Positions 8,563 through 17,220 of a stretch of DNA of 64,000 nt are shown in pieces; position 1 is the stretch's first letter, and every line of letters starts with the position of its first letter. A program made the position numbers and the translations under genes. This DNA is from Pararhodonellum marinum (GTDB lineage Bacteria; Bacteroidota; Bacteroidia; Cytophagales; Cyclobacteriaceae), in assembly GCF_015354735.1 (NCBI RefSeq), contig NZ_JACEFJ010000001.1:822522-886521 (forward strand), given 5' to 3'. The notes beneath the pieces were generated by a model. The model saw nothing but the letters and a program-made list of their open reading frames with translations. It was not told where the DNA came from and searched no databases.

Positions 8563-9546
8563 ATGCAACATCCTTCTGAATACATCCACGGCATCCATCA
8601 CCTGACTGTCAGTGTAGGTTCAGCCCAAGAAGACGTAGATTTTGTGACCCAGGTATTGGGCATGCGTATGATCAAACAAACGGTATTGTTTGATGGTGCA
8701 GCCAGTATTTATCATTTGTATTATGCCAATGCAGATGCGGAAGTTGGTTCGGTTTGGACCACTTTTCCATTTAAGAAAGCTGGCGTTTACGGAAGAAAAG
8801 GCTCGGGTCAGATCGAAACCTCCTCATTTTCTGTAGCCAATGATGCCCTGGATTTTTGGGCAAAGCACCTTAAAAATCATGGAGTGGAAAATTCCGGCAT
8901 TATTGAAAGGTTTGGCCAAAGAATGATCACTTTTGAGGACAGAAGCGGTATAGGTATGGCTGTAGTCGGTGATGACCAAGACCAAAGAAATGCCTGGCAA
9001 ACCGACGAAATTTCCAAAGCAAATGGTGTAAAGGGAATTTTTGGGGCAACCATTCGATCCAGAGACATCATTGAGATGAATGCTTACCTGACAGAGGTCC
9101 TGCGTTTCGAAAAGGTTGGCCAAGATGGCGATTTTCACCGTTACCACATCAAAGGAGGAGGTGCACAAAAAACCATTGAACTTCACCATGTGCCCAATAT
9201 GGAACAGGGCTCTTGGACATTTGGTGTAGGGATTCCTCACCACATTGCTTTTGCTACTGAAAAGGATGAGTATAACCTCGAACTTAAAGCCTACATAGAA
9301 GGATTTGGGTATACGGATGTGACGGAGCTTAAAGACCGAAATTACTTTCATTCCATCTACAACAGAACGCCATCAGGTGCACTTTTTGAATTTGCTACCT
9401 CTGACATAGGATTTGCCATAGATGAGCCCTCCGATCTTTTGGGGCACCAACTATTACTTCCTCCTATGTTTGAACACCGACGTGCCGAGATCACCGCACC
9501 TTTGGAAAAGATTTCCTTGCCCAGTTACCTCAAAAATAGAAAATGA
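8563..9546 (+). CDS. Ring-cleaving (hydroquinone-type) VOC dioxygenase
   Basis: A 327-residue two-module vicinal-oxygen-chelate protein of the MhqO/PcpA/LinE type. Metal ligands can be read as His12 or His13 (IHHLTVSV), His226 or His227 (PHHIAFA) and Glu276 (GALFEFAT), the 2-His-1-carboxylate Fe(II) site. Length and the two halves (1-150, 155-327) match the family. PcpA and LinE open para-hydroquinones next to a hydroxyl; MhqO-like proteins act on related quinols. The stop overlaps the next start by 4 nt (ATGA). Downstream genes process maleylacetate and 3-oxoadipate, which supports a hydroquinone-like substrate over a catechol. Confidence 0.85.
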   Translation: MQHPSEYIHGIHHLTVSVGSAQEDVDFVTQVLGMRMIKQTVLFDGAASIYHLYYANADAEVGSVWTTFPFKKAGVYGRKGSGQIETSSFSVANDALDFWAKHLKNHGVENSGIIERFGQRMITFEDRSGIGMAVVGDDQDQRNAWQTDEISKANGVKGIFGATIRSRDIIEMNAYLTEVLRFEKVGQDGDFHRYHIKGGGAQKTIELHHVPNMEQGSWTFGVGIPHHIAFATEKDEYNLELKAYIEGFGYTDVTELKDRNYFHSIYNRTPSGALFEFATSDIGFAIDEPSDLLGHQLLLPPMFEHRRAEITAPLEKISLPSYLKNRK

Positions 9547-10364
9547 CCAAAATCGTATCCTTGCAGGAATTAATTGCCGGTCATATCCATGAAGGCCAAA
9601 CCCTTGCTTTAGAAGGATTCACTCACTTGATTCCTTTTGCAGCAGGCCATGAAATCATCCGACAGGGAATCCAAAACCTGACTTTGATCAGGATGACGCC
9701 GGATTTGATCTATGATCAATTGATCGGTGTGGGGCTGGTCAAAAAAATCGTATTCTCATGGGGAGGGAATCCAGGCGTTGGTTCACTTTATCGCTTGAGA
9801 GATGCCATAGAAAAAGGCATTCCCCAGCCTCTTGAGTGGGAGGAACACAGTCATGCAGCCATGGCCTGTGCGTATCAGGCAGGAGCATCTGGCCTTCCGT
9901 TTGGCATCCTGAGAGGATATACTGGAACGGACCTCGCCAAAGAAAATCCTGCCTACATCAAATGGGTGGACTGTCCCTTCACAGGGGAAAAATTAGCTGC
10001 TATCAAAGCCATCAACCCGGATGTGACCATCATCCATGCCCAACAAGCCGACAAAAAGGGAAATGTCAAAATCTGGGGTATTACTGGAGTTCAGAAAGAA
10101 GCTGCCTATGCAGCCAAAAAAGTTTTGGTGACTGTGGAAGAGGTGGTGGATGAACTGGACAAAACGTATCAGGGCATTTATATACCGCATTGGTTGGTAG
10201 CGGGTATTACCAAAGTTCCTGGCGGGGCGCACCCATCTTACGCCATGGGTTATTCCCAAAGAAACAACCAGTTCTACAAATCATGGGACGGCATTTCCAA
10301 AGACATGTCAAGGTTTCAGGAATGGATCGAAACCCAAGTGATGAATAAAACACAGGATGCATAA
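9543..10364 (+). CDS. CoA-transferase subunit A (3-oxoadipate type)
   Basis: A 273-residue family I CoA-transferase alpha subunit. The N-terminus LIAGHIHEGQTLALEGFTHLIPFAAGHEII replaces the usual glycine-rich GGFG of SCOT enzymes, as in the actinobacterial/GctA-like branch of 3-oxoadipate or glutaconate CoA-transferases. Conserved features later include the segments HAQQADKKGNVKIWG and TVEEVVDEL. It pairs with the B subunit, whose start follows after 3 nt. In this operon the most likely reaction is transfer of CoA from succinyl-CoA to 3-oxoadipate, between maleylacetate reductase and the thiolase. Confidence 0.87.
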   Translation: MTKIVSLQELIAGHIHEGQTLALEGFTHLIPFAAGHEIIRQGIQNLTLIRMTPDLIYDQLIGVGLVKKIVFSWGGNPGVGSLYRLRDAIEKGIPQPLEWEEHSHAAMACAYQAGASGLPFGILRGYTGTDLAKENPAYIKWVDCPFTGEKLAAIKAINPDVTIIHAQQADKKGNVKIWGITGVQKEAAYAAKKVLVTVEEVVDELDKTYQGIYIPHWLVAGITKVPGGAHPSYAMGYSQRNNQFYKSWDGISKDMSRFQEWIETQVMNKTQDA

Positions 10365-10367
10365 CTT

Positions 10368-11141
10368 ATGGACTATACCAAAGACGAAATGATGATCATC
10401 ACGGCTTCTCAAATGTTGGGCAATGGGGAGGTGTGTTTTGTGGGCATTGGATTGCCAAGCACTGCCTGTAACTTGGCCAGGATTACCCATGCGCCGGATA
10501 TTGTTTTAATTTATGAATCCGGAACCATTGATACCAAACCAGAGGTGTTGCCACTTTCCATCGGAGACGATATCTTGGCAGCCACGGCATCCTCTGTGGT
10601 TTCAGTGCCTGAAATTTTCAGTTACTGGCTGCAGGCGGGAAAAGTTGACATTGGTTTTTTGGGTGGCGCCCAAATTGACAAATATGGCAATATCAATTCG
10701 ACTGTGATCGGCTCCTATAAAAATCCAAAAGTACGTCTGCCCGGTGCGGGTGGGGCTCCAGAAATTGCTGCCAATGCCAAGAAGACCTATGTCATCATGA
10801 GACAAACCAAAAGGGCCTTTGTAGACCAGGTGGATTTCATTACCTCGGTGGGGTACCTCAGAGGAGGGGATGAAAGGAGAAAATCCGGAATTTCAGGAGA
10901 AGGACCTCAAGTTATCATCACGGATTTAGGTATATTGGAACCTCACGCCATCAGTAAAGAATTTATGCTGACTTCCATCCATCCCGGGGTGACCTTGGAG
11001 GAAATCCGGGACAATACACAATGGAATCTCAAGATCTCACCGGATTTGAAAACGACCAAAGCCCCACCCAAAGCTTACCTTGAGGCCCTGCGAGGCCTTC
11101 AAAACCGGACCGAGCTGGCCCATAGCCAAACCATGCCATGA
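10368..11141 (+). CDS. CoA-transferase subunit B (3-oxoadipate type)
   Basis: A 257-residue beta subunit of a family I CoA-transferase. The catalytic glutamate is Glu50 in LIYESGTID, the site that forms the enzyme-CoA thioester. GFLGGAQIDKYGNINSTVIG and LPGAGGAPEIAANAKK are family-typical glycine-rich loops. It follows subunit A by 3 nt and overlaps the thiolase start by 4 nt, so the two subunits should be made in equal amounts. Whether 3-oxoadipate or a close homologue is the acceptor is inferred from the adjacent thiolase and maleylacetate reductase. Confidence 0.88.
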   Translation: MDYTKDEMMIITASQMLGNGEVCFVGIGLPSTACNLARITHAPDIVLIYESGTIDTKPEVLPLSIGDDILAATASSVVSVPEIFSYWLQAGKVDIGFLGGAQIDKYGNINSTVIGSYKNPKVRLPGAGGAPEIAANAKKTYVIMRQTKRAFVDQVDFITSVGYLRGGDERRKSGISGEGPQVIITDLGILEPHAISKEFMLTSIHPGVTLEEIRDNTQWNLKISPDLKTTKAPPKAYLEALRGLQNRTELAHSQTMP

Positions 11142-12343
11142 AAACAGCCTATGTCATAGAAGGGGTTCGTACCCCGATTGCGAAGTTTAAGGGGGGCCTT
11201 TCTTTAGTCCGGGCAGATGACCTTGCGGCTTTCGTGATCAAGGCACTGACGGATAAATTTCCGGAATTGCCGAAAGAGGCCATTGATGATGTCATTTTGG
11301 GATGTCACAATCAGGCAGGAGAGGACAACCGAAACGTGGCCCGGATGGCTGCTTTGTTGGCAGGCTTACCTGTCTCGGTACCCGGGGAAACCATCAACCG
11401 GTTGTGTGCCTCCGGCATGTCGGCGGTGGTACATGCCAAGCGGGCCATACAGGCAGGGGATGGAGATCTTTTTATCGCAGGAGGTGTTGAACACATGACC
11501 CGTGGGCCATATGTATTGGCCAAGCCAAGCACAGCTTTCGGAAATGATGCCACCATGTATGATTCCAGTTTCGGATGGCGATTTGTCAATTCCAAAATGG
11601 AGGAGAGCTACGGCGTAGATCCCATGGGAATTACCGCCGAAAACCTGGTTGAAAAGTTCGGGATAAGTAGGGAGGACCAGGATAAGTTTGCCTTGGCCTC
11701 TCAGTTGAAGGCAGCCAAGGCAAGAGAAAATGGAAGATTTGCCAAAGAAATCATACCCATTATTATTCCATCGAAACGAAGTGAAGCCATTGTATTTGCT
11801 GAAGATGAATTTATCAGAGAGGACACCACTATCGAAAAACTGTCAGCTCTGAATCCCGCTTTTAAAAAGGGAGGCTCGGTGACGGCCGGGAATTCATCCG
11901 GTTTGAATGACGGTGCTGCGGCGATGCTTGTCGCTTCTGAAAATGCGGTTAAAAAGTTTGGCTTAACACCTTCGGCCAAAATCCTGAGTACAGCTGTCGT
12001 GGGTGTAGAGCCGCGGCTGATGGGCATAGGACCGGTGGAGGCAGCCAATCAGGCACTGGCCAAAGCAGGCATTGGTTGGGATCAATTGGATGTAATTGAG
12101 CTAAATGAAGCTTTTGCTGCCCAGGCACTGGCCTGTATCAGGGCTTGGGGCTTGGATGACGAGGACCCGCGCATCAATCCCAATGGAGGGGCCATTGCCC
12201 TGGGGCACCCGCTGGGCATGTCAGGTACCCGGATTATTCAAACAGCCGCTTTGGAATTACAGTTGAAAAATAGACGTTATGCCTTGGCAACCCTGTGTGT
12301 AGGGGTAGGACAGGGGTATGCGGTGGTTTTGGAAAGAGTTTGA
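11138..12343 (+). CDS. Thiolase, likely 3-oxoadipyl-CoA thiolase (PcaF-like)
   Basis: A 401-residue degradative thiolase. Acyl-accepting Cys90 lies in [18 protein letters not shown] provides the Asn/His region, [14 protein letters not shown] holds the catalytic His, and the C-terminal [11 protein letters not shown] holds the second Cys. PcaF-type thiolases split 3-oxoadipyl-CoA into succinyl-CoA and acetyl-CoA, the last step of the beta-ketoadipate route. Sequence alone does not exclude an ordinary acetyl-CoA acyltransferase; the CoA-transferase pair immediately upstream favours PcaF. It is 10 nt from the following reductase gene. Confidence 0.87.
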   Translation: MKTAYVIEGVRTPIAKFKGGLSLVRADDLAAFVIKALTDKFPELPKEAIDDVILGCHNQAGEDNRNVARMAALLAGLPVSVPGETINRLCASGMSAVVHAKRAIQAGDGDLFIAGGVEHMTRGPYVLAKPSTAFGNDATMYDSSFGWRFVNSKMEESYGVDPMGITAENLVEKFGISREDQDKFALASQLKAAKARENGRFAKEIIPIIIPSKRSEAIVFAEDEFIREDTTIEKLSALNPAFKKGGSVTAGNSSGLNDGAAAMLVASENAVKKFGLTPSAKILSTAVVGVEPRLMGIGPVEAANQALAKAGIGWDQLDVIELNEAFAAQALACIRAWGLDDEDPRINPNGGAIALGHPLGMSGTRIIQTAALELQLKNRRYALATLCVGVGQGYAVVLERV

Positions 12344-12352
12344 GCAGAAATT

Positions 12353-13399
12353 ATGGAAGCATTTACCTACAAAAGTATCGGGGCGAAAGTCATTTTCGGA
12401 AAGCCTTTGATCCCATCTTTGAAGGAAGAACTGAAAGGAGGGAAATCTAGAAACATTGGGGTCATTGCCAGCAAGCGGAATGCCCCAATTCTTGAGGAAA
12501 TCAGCAACTTTCAAGAGGTAGATACTTTGGTGCATTTTGATCAGGTAGCCCAACATGTACCTGATGCTTTGGTAAAGGAGGCTTTGGATTTTTTTGAAAA
12601 GGACAAGCCGGACCTCATCCTTGCCGTAGGTGGAGGATCTGCCATTGGCTTGGCCAAGGCTTTGGTTTTGGAGCGGAAAATGGAATTCTGGGCGGTTCCC
12701 ACCACCTATTCGGGATCAGAAATGACCAATATCTATGGGATCTCCTACCAGGGCAAAAAAGTGGTGAAAAGAGATGACCGGGTCCATCCACACAGGATTT
12801 TTTATGACCCAGAGCTCTCAATGGGTTTGCCCCTTGGTTTGGCAGTACCCAGCGCTTTCAATGCCCTGGCCCATCTGCTCGAGGCGCTGTACAGTGTGGA
12901 GAAAAATCCCCTTATCGAATCGATGACCGAAATGGGCATCAAGGAATTGCTTGAAGGGTTGAAAGCACTTTCAACCAGAGGGAAGTTGGACGAGGCCACC
13001 AATCGAAAATTGTTGTTTGGGGCTTATGTAGGAGGGAAGGTGCTCAGCGAAGTCAGTATGGGGCTCCACCACAAAACCGCCCATGTTTTGGGAGGGAATT
13101 TTGGTTTGGACCATGCCAAAACCCACACCTTGATCCTGCCCTATGTCCTCAAATACCAGTGGCCATACCTGGATTCCAGTATCCGGTCTGCTTTTCAGTT
13201 GCTCTTCCAGGACGAGCAGCCTTATGCATCCATTTTGAACTTGCAGCAGCAGATGGGAGTGGATTTTAAATTAAGGGATTTGGGAATGAAGGAGGATAGC
13301 CTTGAAGAAGCTGTTTCTTATTTGATGGACATGCACTATAGCAATCCTGCGCCTTTGGATACGGAGAAGTTATTGGAGATGTTGAAAGAGGCTTATTGA
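12353..13399 (+). CDS. Maleylacetate reductase (iron-containing ADH family)
   Basis: A 348-residue group III alcohol dehydrogenase of the length usual for maleylacetate reductases. The Rossmann part contains LILAVGGGSAIGLAKAL (about residues 83-99) and AVPTTYSGSEMTNIYGI. The metal-binding region has NALAHLLEALYS, HHKTAHVLGG and LDHAKTHTLILPY. It reduces maleylacetate to 3-oxoadipate with NAD(P)H, which joins the ring-cleavage product to the CoA-transferase and thiolase encoded just before it. It is the last gene of the operon; no hairpin terminator was seen after it. Confidence 0.9.
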   Translation: MEAFTYKSIGAKVIFGKPLIPSLKEELKGGKSRNIGVIASKRNAPILEEISNFQEVDTLVHFDQVAQHVPDALVKEALDFFEKDKPDLILAVGGGSAIGLAKALVLERKMEFWAVPTTYSGSEMTNIYGISYQGKKVVKRDDRVHPHRIFYDPELSMGLPLGLAVPSAFNALAHLLEALYSVEKNPLIESMTEMGIKELLEGLKALSTRGKLDEATNRKLLFGAYVGGKVLSEVSMGLHHKTAHVLGGNFGLDHAKTHTLILPYVLKYQWPYLDSSIRSAFQLLFQDEQPYASILNLQQQMGVDFKLRDLGMKEDSLEEAVSYLMDMHYSNPAPLDTEKLLEMLKEAY

Positions 13400-13473
13400 A
13401 GCAGGATTAGCTATTTTTTTTCTTTGAATATACGGAATGATACAACAGCGGATTTTTTAGCTAACTCATCTGC

Positions 13474-14220
13474 TTATAGCCTGAAAGCAGCTATAACACC
13501 CACACTGCGTTTACCCGATAGTTCGTGCATTTCTCCGTTGACTTCCTGTAAAAAAACCAACCCAAGTAAAATCAAAAAGACGGAGTCATCAGTTTCAGCA
13601 TGTGGCTTTGGTAGAACAATGGTTCCCAATGCAGATAATGGGACAGAAAGCAATTGGTTCTGACCCTTCAGGTCCATAGTTTGGCCGGACATTTTTTGCT
13701 CGTCAAAAATGACTGAGACCATATCCAATCGGAAATGACTGGCACCTTCCGGAACCGAACGAGGATCCAAAATCTTCATACCTGAAAAATCTACCTTTAT
13801 ATCTCGCTGAGATGATTTTATTTTTGGAAGGGCAATGAGATGACTTTTAAGTTTGGTTTGTTCAAAATCAAACCCCTCCAAAAGGGATAAGTCACCTAAA
13901 CTGATTTTCCTATCGCCGTATGCACTTTGCCTGTCTGTTTGTAACACCCGTTGAAGTTGCTCCGTTAACTTCCCGTGCAAACCAGTGTGATTTCCCGGAT
14001 TCATCAATGGCTTTGCAGCATGCACCACTTTAGACGCCATTTTTGAGGCATGTCCAAACTCAGCACTGACCCTTCTTGAGTTCTCAAAGGCCTTCCCTTT
14101 TTTTAGCTTAGCTTTACTTGGTGCTCCTTTACTGCGCACATAGTATTTGCCATTCATTTTGTAGAAGATCATATTGCCAATGGTCCCTTCCAATTGTAAT
14201 CCACCCGCTTGCCTAGCCAT
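13474..14220 (-). CDS. Conserved Bacteroidota protein of unknown function
   Basis: A 248-residue protein I cannot name. It starts MARQAGGLQLEGTIGNMIF and goes on YKMNGKYYVRSKG, then a lysine-rich stretch (about 33-46), RRVSAEFGHASKMASKV, and a beta-rich C-terminal half. The N-terminal pattern recalls small DNA- or phage-associated Bacteroidota proteins that begin with a conserved GTIGN-like motif, but I know no characterised member. There is no signal peptide or membrane helix. It sits in an accessory stretch next to a toxin-antitoxin pair. Its 5' side faces the repeated sequence at 14280-14318. Confidence 0.7.
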   Translation of the reverse strand: MARQAGGLQLEGTIGNMIFYKMNGKYYVRSKGAPSKAKLKKGKAFENSRRVSAEFGHASKMASKVVHAAKPLMNPGNHTGLHGKLTEQLQRVLQTDRQSAYGDRKISLGDLSLLEGFDFEQTKLKSHLIALPKIKSSQRDIKVDFSGMKILDPRSVPEGASHFRLDMVSVIFDEQKMSGQTMDLKGQNQLLSVPLSALGTIVLPKPHAETDDSVFLILLGLVFLQEVNGEMHELSGKRSVGVIAAFRL

Positions 14221-14279
14221 AACTACTTTTTTTTATGTTTAAGATAAGCAATATAACAAATTGATAGCTATTAATATAC

Positions 14280-14318
14280 TATTAACTCCGTATATAGTCG
14301 GTATTAACTCCGTATATA
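14280..14318. repeat. Two 17-bp direct repeats, possible operator
   Basis: TATTAACTCCGTATATA occurs at 14280-14296 and again, identically, at 14302-14318, a 22-bp period (two helical turns). A third partial copy (CTCCGTTTA) follows. The repeats lie in the 214-bp region between the leftward unknown gene and the rightward parD. Ribbon-helix-helix antitoxins bind short repeated sites, so autoregulation of parDE is the simplest reading. Confidence 0.5.
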
Positions 14319-14434
14319 CTCCGTTTAAATTTAGTAAAACCGATTACCTTTTGGATTTAATAACGGGTAAAAATTGTAAAGGTCTTTTTGTCTCATTACC
14401 AATTCTTGGTAACTTAGGGGAAACGTAAAAGATC

Positions 14435-14677
14435 ATGGGTAAAAACACTTCAATTTCTTTAGGTCCTTATTTTGAAGCCTTCATCAATGAAGAGGTAAAA
14501 TCAGGAAGATACAGTTCAACCAGTGAGGTAATCCGGTCTGCACTAAGGCTTCTGGAACAAGAGGAAAGAAAAGAAAGTGAATTGATCAAAGCCCTGGAAG
14601 CAGGGGAATCAAGTGGCTTTGATGAAAATTTCGAACCTAAAGAACACCTTAAAAGACTTCATGACAAGCACCTATGA
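14435..14677 (+). CDS. parD: ParD-family antitoxin (ribbon-helix-helix)
   Basis: An 80-residue type II antitoxin. The N-terminal ribbon-helix-helix reads SISLGPYFEAFINEEVKSG, followed by RYSSTSEVIRSALRLLEQEE, the CC2985/ParD signature. The C-terminal half (about 45-80: ALEAGESSGFDENFEPKEHL) is the toxin-wrapping segment. ParD neutralises ParE and represses its own operon. The stop overlaps the toxin start by 4 nt, the usual order and coupling. Confidence 0.93.
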   Translation: MGKNTSISLGPYFEAFINEEVKSGRYSSTSEVIRSALRLLEQEERKESELIKALEAGESSGFDENFEPKEHLKRLHDKHL

Positions 14678-14976
14678 ACGGTCCGGGTTTTCGAATCAGT
14701 AAAGAAGCTATTGAAGATTTGGATAAAATTTGGTTGTACACCCTAAAAAACTGGTCACTAAAACAAGCGGACAGGTACTATTCCCAATTGATTCAGGAAA
14801 TCGAATTTGTAGCTGCACATTATTTCATTGGAAAATCTTTGGAAACGATAAGAAAAGATTATCGAGTTGTAAAAGTTAAATCCCACCTTATTTTTTACCG
14901 AAGAGCAGAAGATGATGTTATAGAAATTGTAAGGATTCTTCATGAGAGAATGGAAATTAAAAGACATCTAAAGTGA
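14674..14976 (+). CDS. parE: ParE-family toxin
   Basis: A 100-residue RelE/ParE-superfamily toxin. RISKEAIEDLDKIWLYTLKNW is the usual first helix pair. The middle region reads SLETIRKDYRVVKVKSHLIFYR and the end IEIVRILHERMEIKRHL. Those strands carry the conserved Tyr/Arg positions of ParE. Family members poison DNA gyrase. It is complete and in frame, directly coupled to parD, so the module looks functional. Confidence 0.93.
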   Translation: MNGPGFRISKEAIEDLDKIWLYTLKNWSLKQADRYYSQLIQEIEFVAAHYFIGKSLETIRKDYRVVKVKSHLIFYRRAEDDVIEIVRILHERMEIKRHLK

Positions 14977-15028
14977 TAGAACTACATCTGTAAGCTATTA
15001 AACTTTTAAAATATTTACTCATTCAACT

Positions 15029-15613
15029 ATGGAAAAGAAATCCACTCTGCTAAATAACTCTACTTATAAAATCCTCCCTTCAGGCATCCCTATCAATCTC
15101 AATGAGCCTCAATATGCCAAATTCAATGAGCAAGTAGCCAAAACCATCTTTCAAATTACCCAACTCAATCAATCGGGTGACCTGAATAAAATCAGGGAAA
15201 TTTTAAACGAAGTGCTGCCTGAGCCTTTGCATGCCTACACAACCGTGTTTCCGCCTTTCCATACCAACTTTGGAAAGTTTATCTGGATCGGTAAATGCGT
15301 TTTTATCAACCATGGATGTTCTTTTTTGGACTTAGGCGGGATTACCATCGAAGACAATGTGATGATAGGTCCACAGGTGAAAATCACCAGCGAAAACCAT
15401 CCTGTAGACCCCAAAATCAGAAGGCACTTGATATTGGGACAAGTCCATATCAAGCGCAATGCCTGGATCGGTGCAGGAGCCACCATTCTGCCCGGAGTGA
15501 CTGTAGGTGAAAATGCCATCGTCGCAGCAGGAGCGGTCGTAAACAGGGATGTGCCTGACAATACCGTAGTGGGTGGCATCCCGGCTAAAGTGATCAAGGC
15601 AATTGATTTATAG
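15029..15613 (+). CDS. Sugar O-acetyltransferase (Maa/NodL type)
   Basis: A 194-residue left-handed beta-helix acetyltransferase. The N-terminal helical cap (about 1-75) is followed by hexapeptide repeats ([26 protein letters not shown]). The catalytic His lies in SENHPVD, and the C-terminal coils read [19 protein letters not shown] and [11 protein letters not shown]. It transfers acetyl from acetyl-CoA to a sugar hydroxyl. The acceptor is unknown. It is a single-gene unit 52 nt after parE. Confidence 0.9.
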   Translation: MEKKSTLLNNSTYKILPSGIPINLNEPQYAKFNEQVAKTIFQITQLNQSGDLNKIREILNEVLPEPLHAYTTVFPPFHTNFGKFIWIGKCVFINHGCSFLDLGGITIEDNVMIGPQVKITSENHPVDPKIRRHLILGQVHIKRNAWIGAGATILPGVTVGENAIVAAGAVVNRDVPDNTVVGGIPAKVIKAIDL

Positions 15614-15856
15614 TTTCAATCAGTCAAATAATGTTGATTTTGCGGCTTTAAAATTACATTTAGAATCAATCTTTTAGGGATACAGTAATATCACCTCATT
15701 TTTAAATTATTTTTCTACAGGTTTTCATAAAGTTTACTTCATCTTTAAAAATGAGCGTCCCTTTGTTCAACCACTCTTTGTTGTGATGGATTTAGAATTT
15801 GAGTTGAGGCAATAAGTTGGAATAATTAATTCTGTATAAAATGAATGGATAGGATC

Positions 15857-16615
15857 CTAAAAAACCGAATTCGCAACTAGCCCAGCAATTAAAGCTAGAA
15901 TCATGTTAAAAACATTTAACAATACAAAAGATAACAATGTCAGCAAGAAGGATCGAATCTTAGTGAGTTTATCGAAGAATTGAGAATAGCACCAATACAA
16001 CAATACAAAATCAATTAGCTGAAAAACAGGTACAAATGTTTTGAAACTGTCATTACCCGCGCTGTGCAATGCATATAGCACCGGGAAAATAAGTAGCGAA
16101 ATCATCATTACCAAACCCCTGTAATATGTGTTCAGCACCAAATGCTCTGCCAAATTATAGCCTTGTTTCCTAAAGACCAGAAAAGAGGAAACAGAACTAC
16201 TTATGATCAAGATCAATGTGGCATAGGCAAAATGGTCTACACTCCAATTGATCACTTTTTCATATACACCCAATAAATTGTCTGAACTGTTGACAGTATT
16301 TACATCGAATGAGGTGGGGATTAAAAAATGGTAAAGCAATCCATAAATGGTCGCCAAAACAACCACAAAGGACAGTGGTTTAAAATGGTGCACCCTTTTT
16401 CCTTCTATATACTCTCGGATGCTATGGCCAGGTCTTGTAAGGAGTTGCTTAATGGTATAAAATATTCCTTTATCAAAGTTGACAATCCCATTTTGTAAAT
16501 CAATCCAAATGTGCCGCATCGTCAATCTTCTGGTGTCCGCCACTTGTCCGCAATGGCGACAAAAGTTGCCTTCGTTTTTTTGGCCACAATTCTTGCAGAT
16601 TTTGGTGTTGGGCAT
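15857..16615 (-). CDS. DUF3667 membrane protein with zinc ribbon
   Basis: About 252 residues from the chosen ATG at 16615, which places MPNTKICKNCGQKNEGNFC at the start as in relatives; a longer frame opens at 16702. Two CxxC pairs (CKNC, CRHC) form a zinc ribbon. RRLTMRHIWIDLQ and the stretch PGHSIREYIEGKRVHHFKPL are the DUF3667 hallmark. At least four hydrophobic helices follow (about residues 95-250 counted from this start). The function of the family is unknown. There are no operon partners. Confidence 0.85.
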   Translation of the reverse strand: MPNTKICKNCGQKNEGNFCRHCGQVADTRRLTMRHIWIDLQNGIVNFDKGIFYTIKQLLTRPGHSIREYIEGKRVHHFKPLSFVVVLATIYGLLYHFLIPTSFDVNTVNSSDNLLGVYEKVINWSVDHFAYATLILIISSSVSSFLVFRKQGYNLAEHLVLNTYYRGLVMMISLLIFPVLYALHSAGNDSFKTFVPVFQLIDFVLLYWCYSQFFDKLTKIRSFLLTLLSFVLLNVFNMILALIAGLVANSVF

Positions 16616-16853
16616 TTTCTTAAGGCTTACGGATATTTGACAAAGATCTGGACAACTTTCACAGATTGGGTTCCAAATGGGAATTGGGGCAATACTGCTC
16701 AACTAAAATACAAAAGATTGAATTAGAATTAAAAAATCTTGTCTCTGCTCTATAAATTAACATCCTTGCCAAAATCGAACTAAGGTCAGCATCCGGATTT
16801 GCAGAGCACCTGAAAGTTCATGTCAATCATACTTGATCATAATAAAATCAAAG

Positions 16854-17130
16854 TCATATTAAATATATTGCTTTCGGAACCATTAGATTTAGATAGGCGA
16901 CTTCACATTGAATTTCCTGAAAAAGTACTTCAGCTGGAATACCAAGCATTTGGCACAAGTTTCGGATCATTTTCAAAGAAAGTGGAATTTTTTTGTTTGA
17001 ATACTTTTGACACGGTTCCTTTATCTCCAATTGTGGGGATATGGTCTTTGGCTTTCAATCCCAAATCTTCCATCCTTACCTTTATGGCATCGATGGGGTC
17101 ACGCAAGGGAATTTGATCAAAGTTTCTGAT
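16854..17130 (-). pseudogene. HigA-type antitoxin remnant (frameshifted, 5' truncated)
   Basis: Read leftward from 17130, one frame gives LRDPIDAIKVRMEDLGLKAK, then DHIPTIGDKGTVSKVFKQK. The neighbouring frame continues IPLSLKMIRNLCQMLGIPAE and VLFQEIQ. Joined, this is the helix-turn-helix core of HigA antitoxins. The join lies at a run of seven A on the coding strand (7 T around 16990-16997); removing one A restores the frame. An in-frame stop at 17131-17133 precedes the remnant and no start codon is left. No HigB toxin is nearby. Confidence 0.72.
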
Positions 17131-17220
17131 TTATTTTTTTTCACCTGTAACACTGTCCTTAAAGCAAATTGGAGCTAAGCACCAAGGGAGAATTCAGCAT
17201 CAATGATTTTGCTTCAAATG

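Noticed and set aside
8004..8594. 196-residue leftward open frame over the Crp/Fnr gene
   Set aside because: Antisense of a well-supported regulator gene; its sequence shows no domain pattern.
16820..17116. 98-residue rightward open frame
   Set aside because: It is the antisense of the HigA remnant on the other strand and has no recognisable features of its own.
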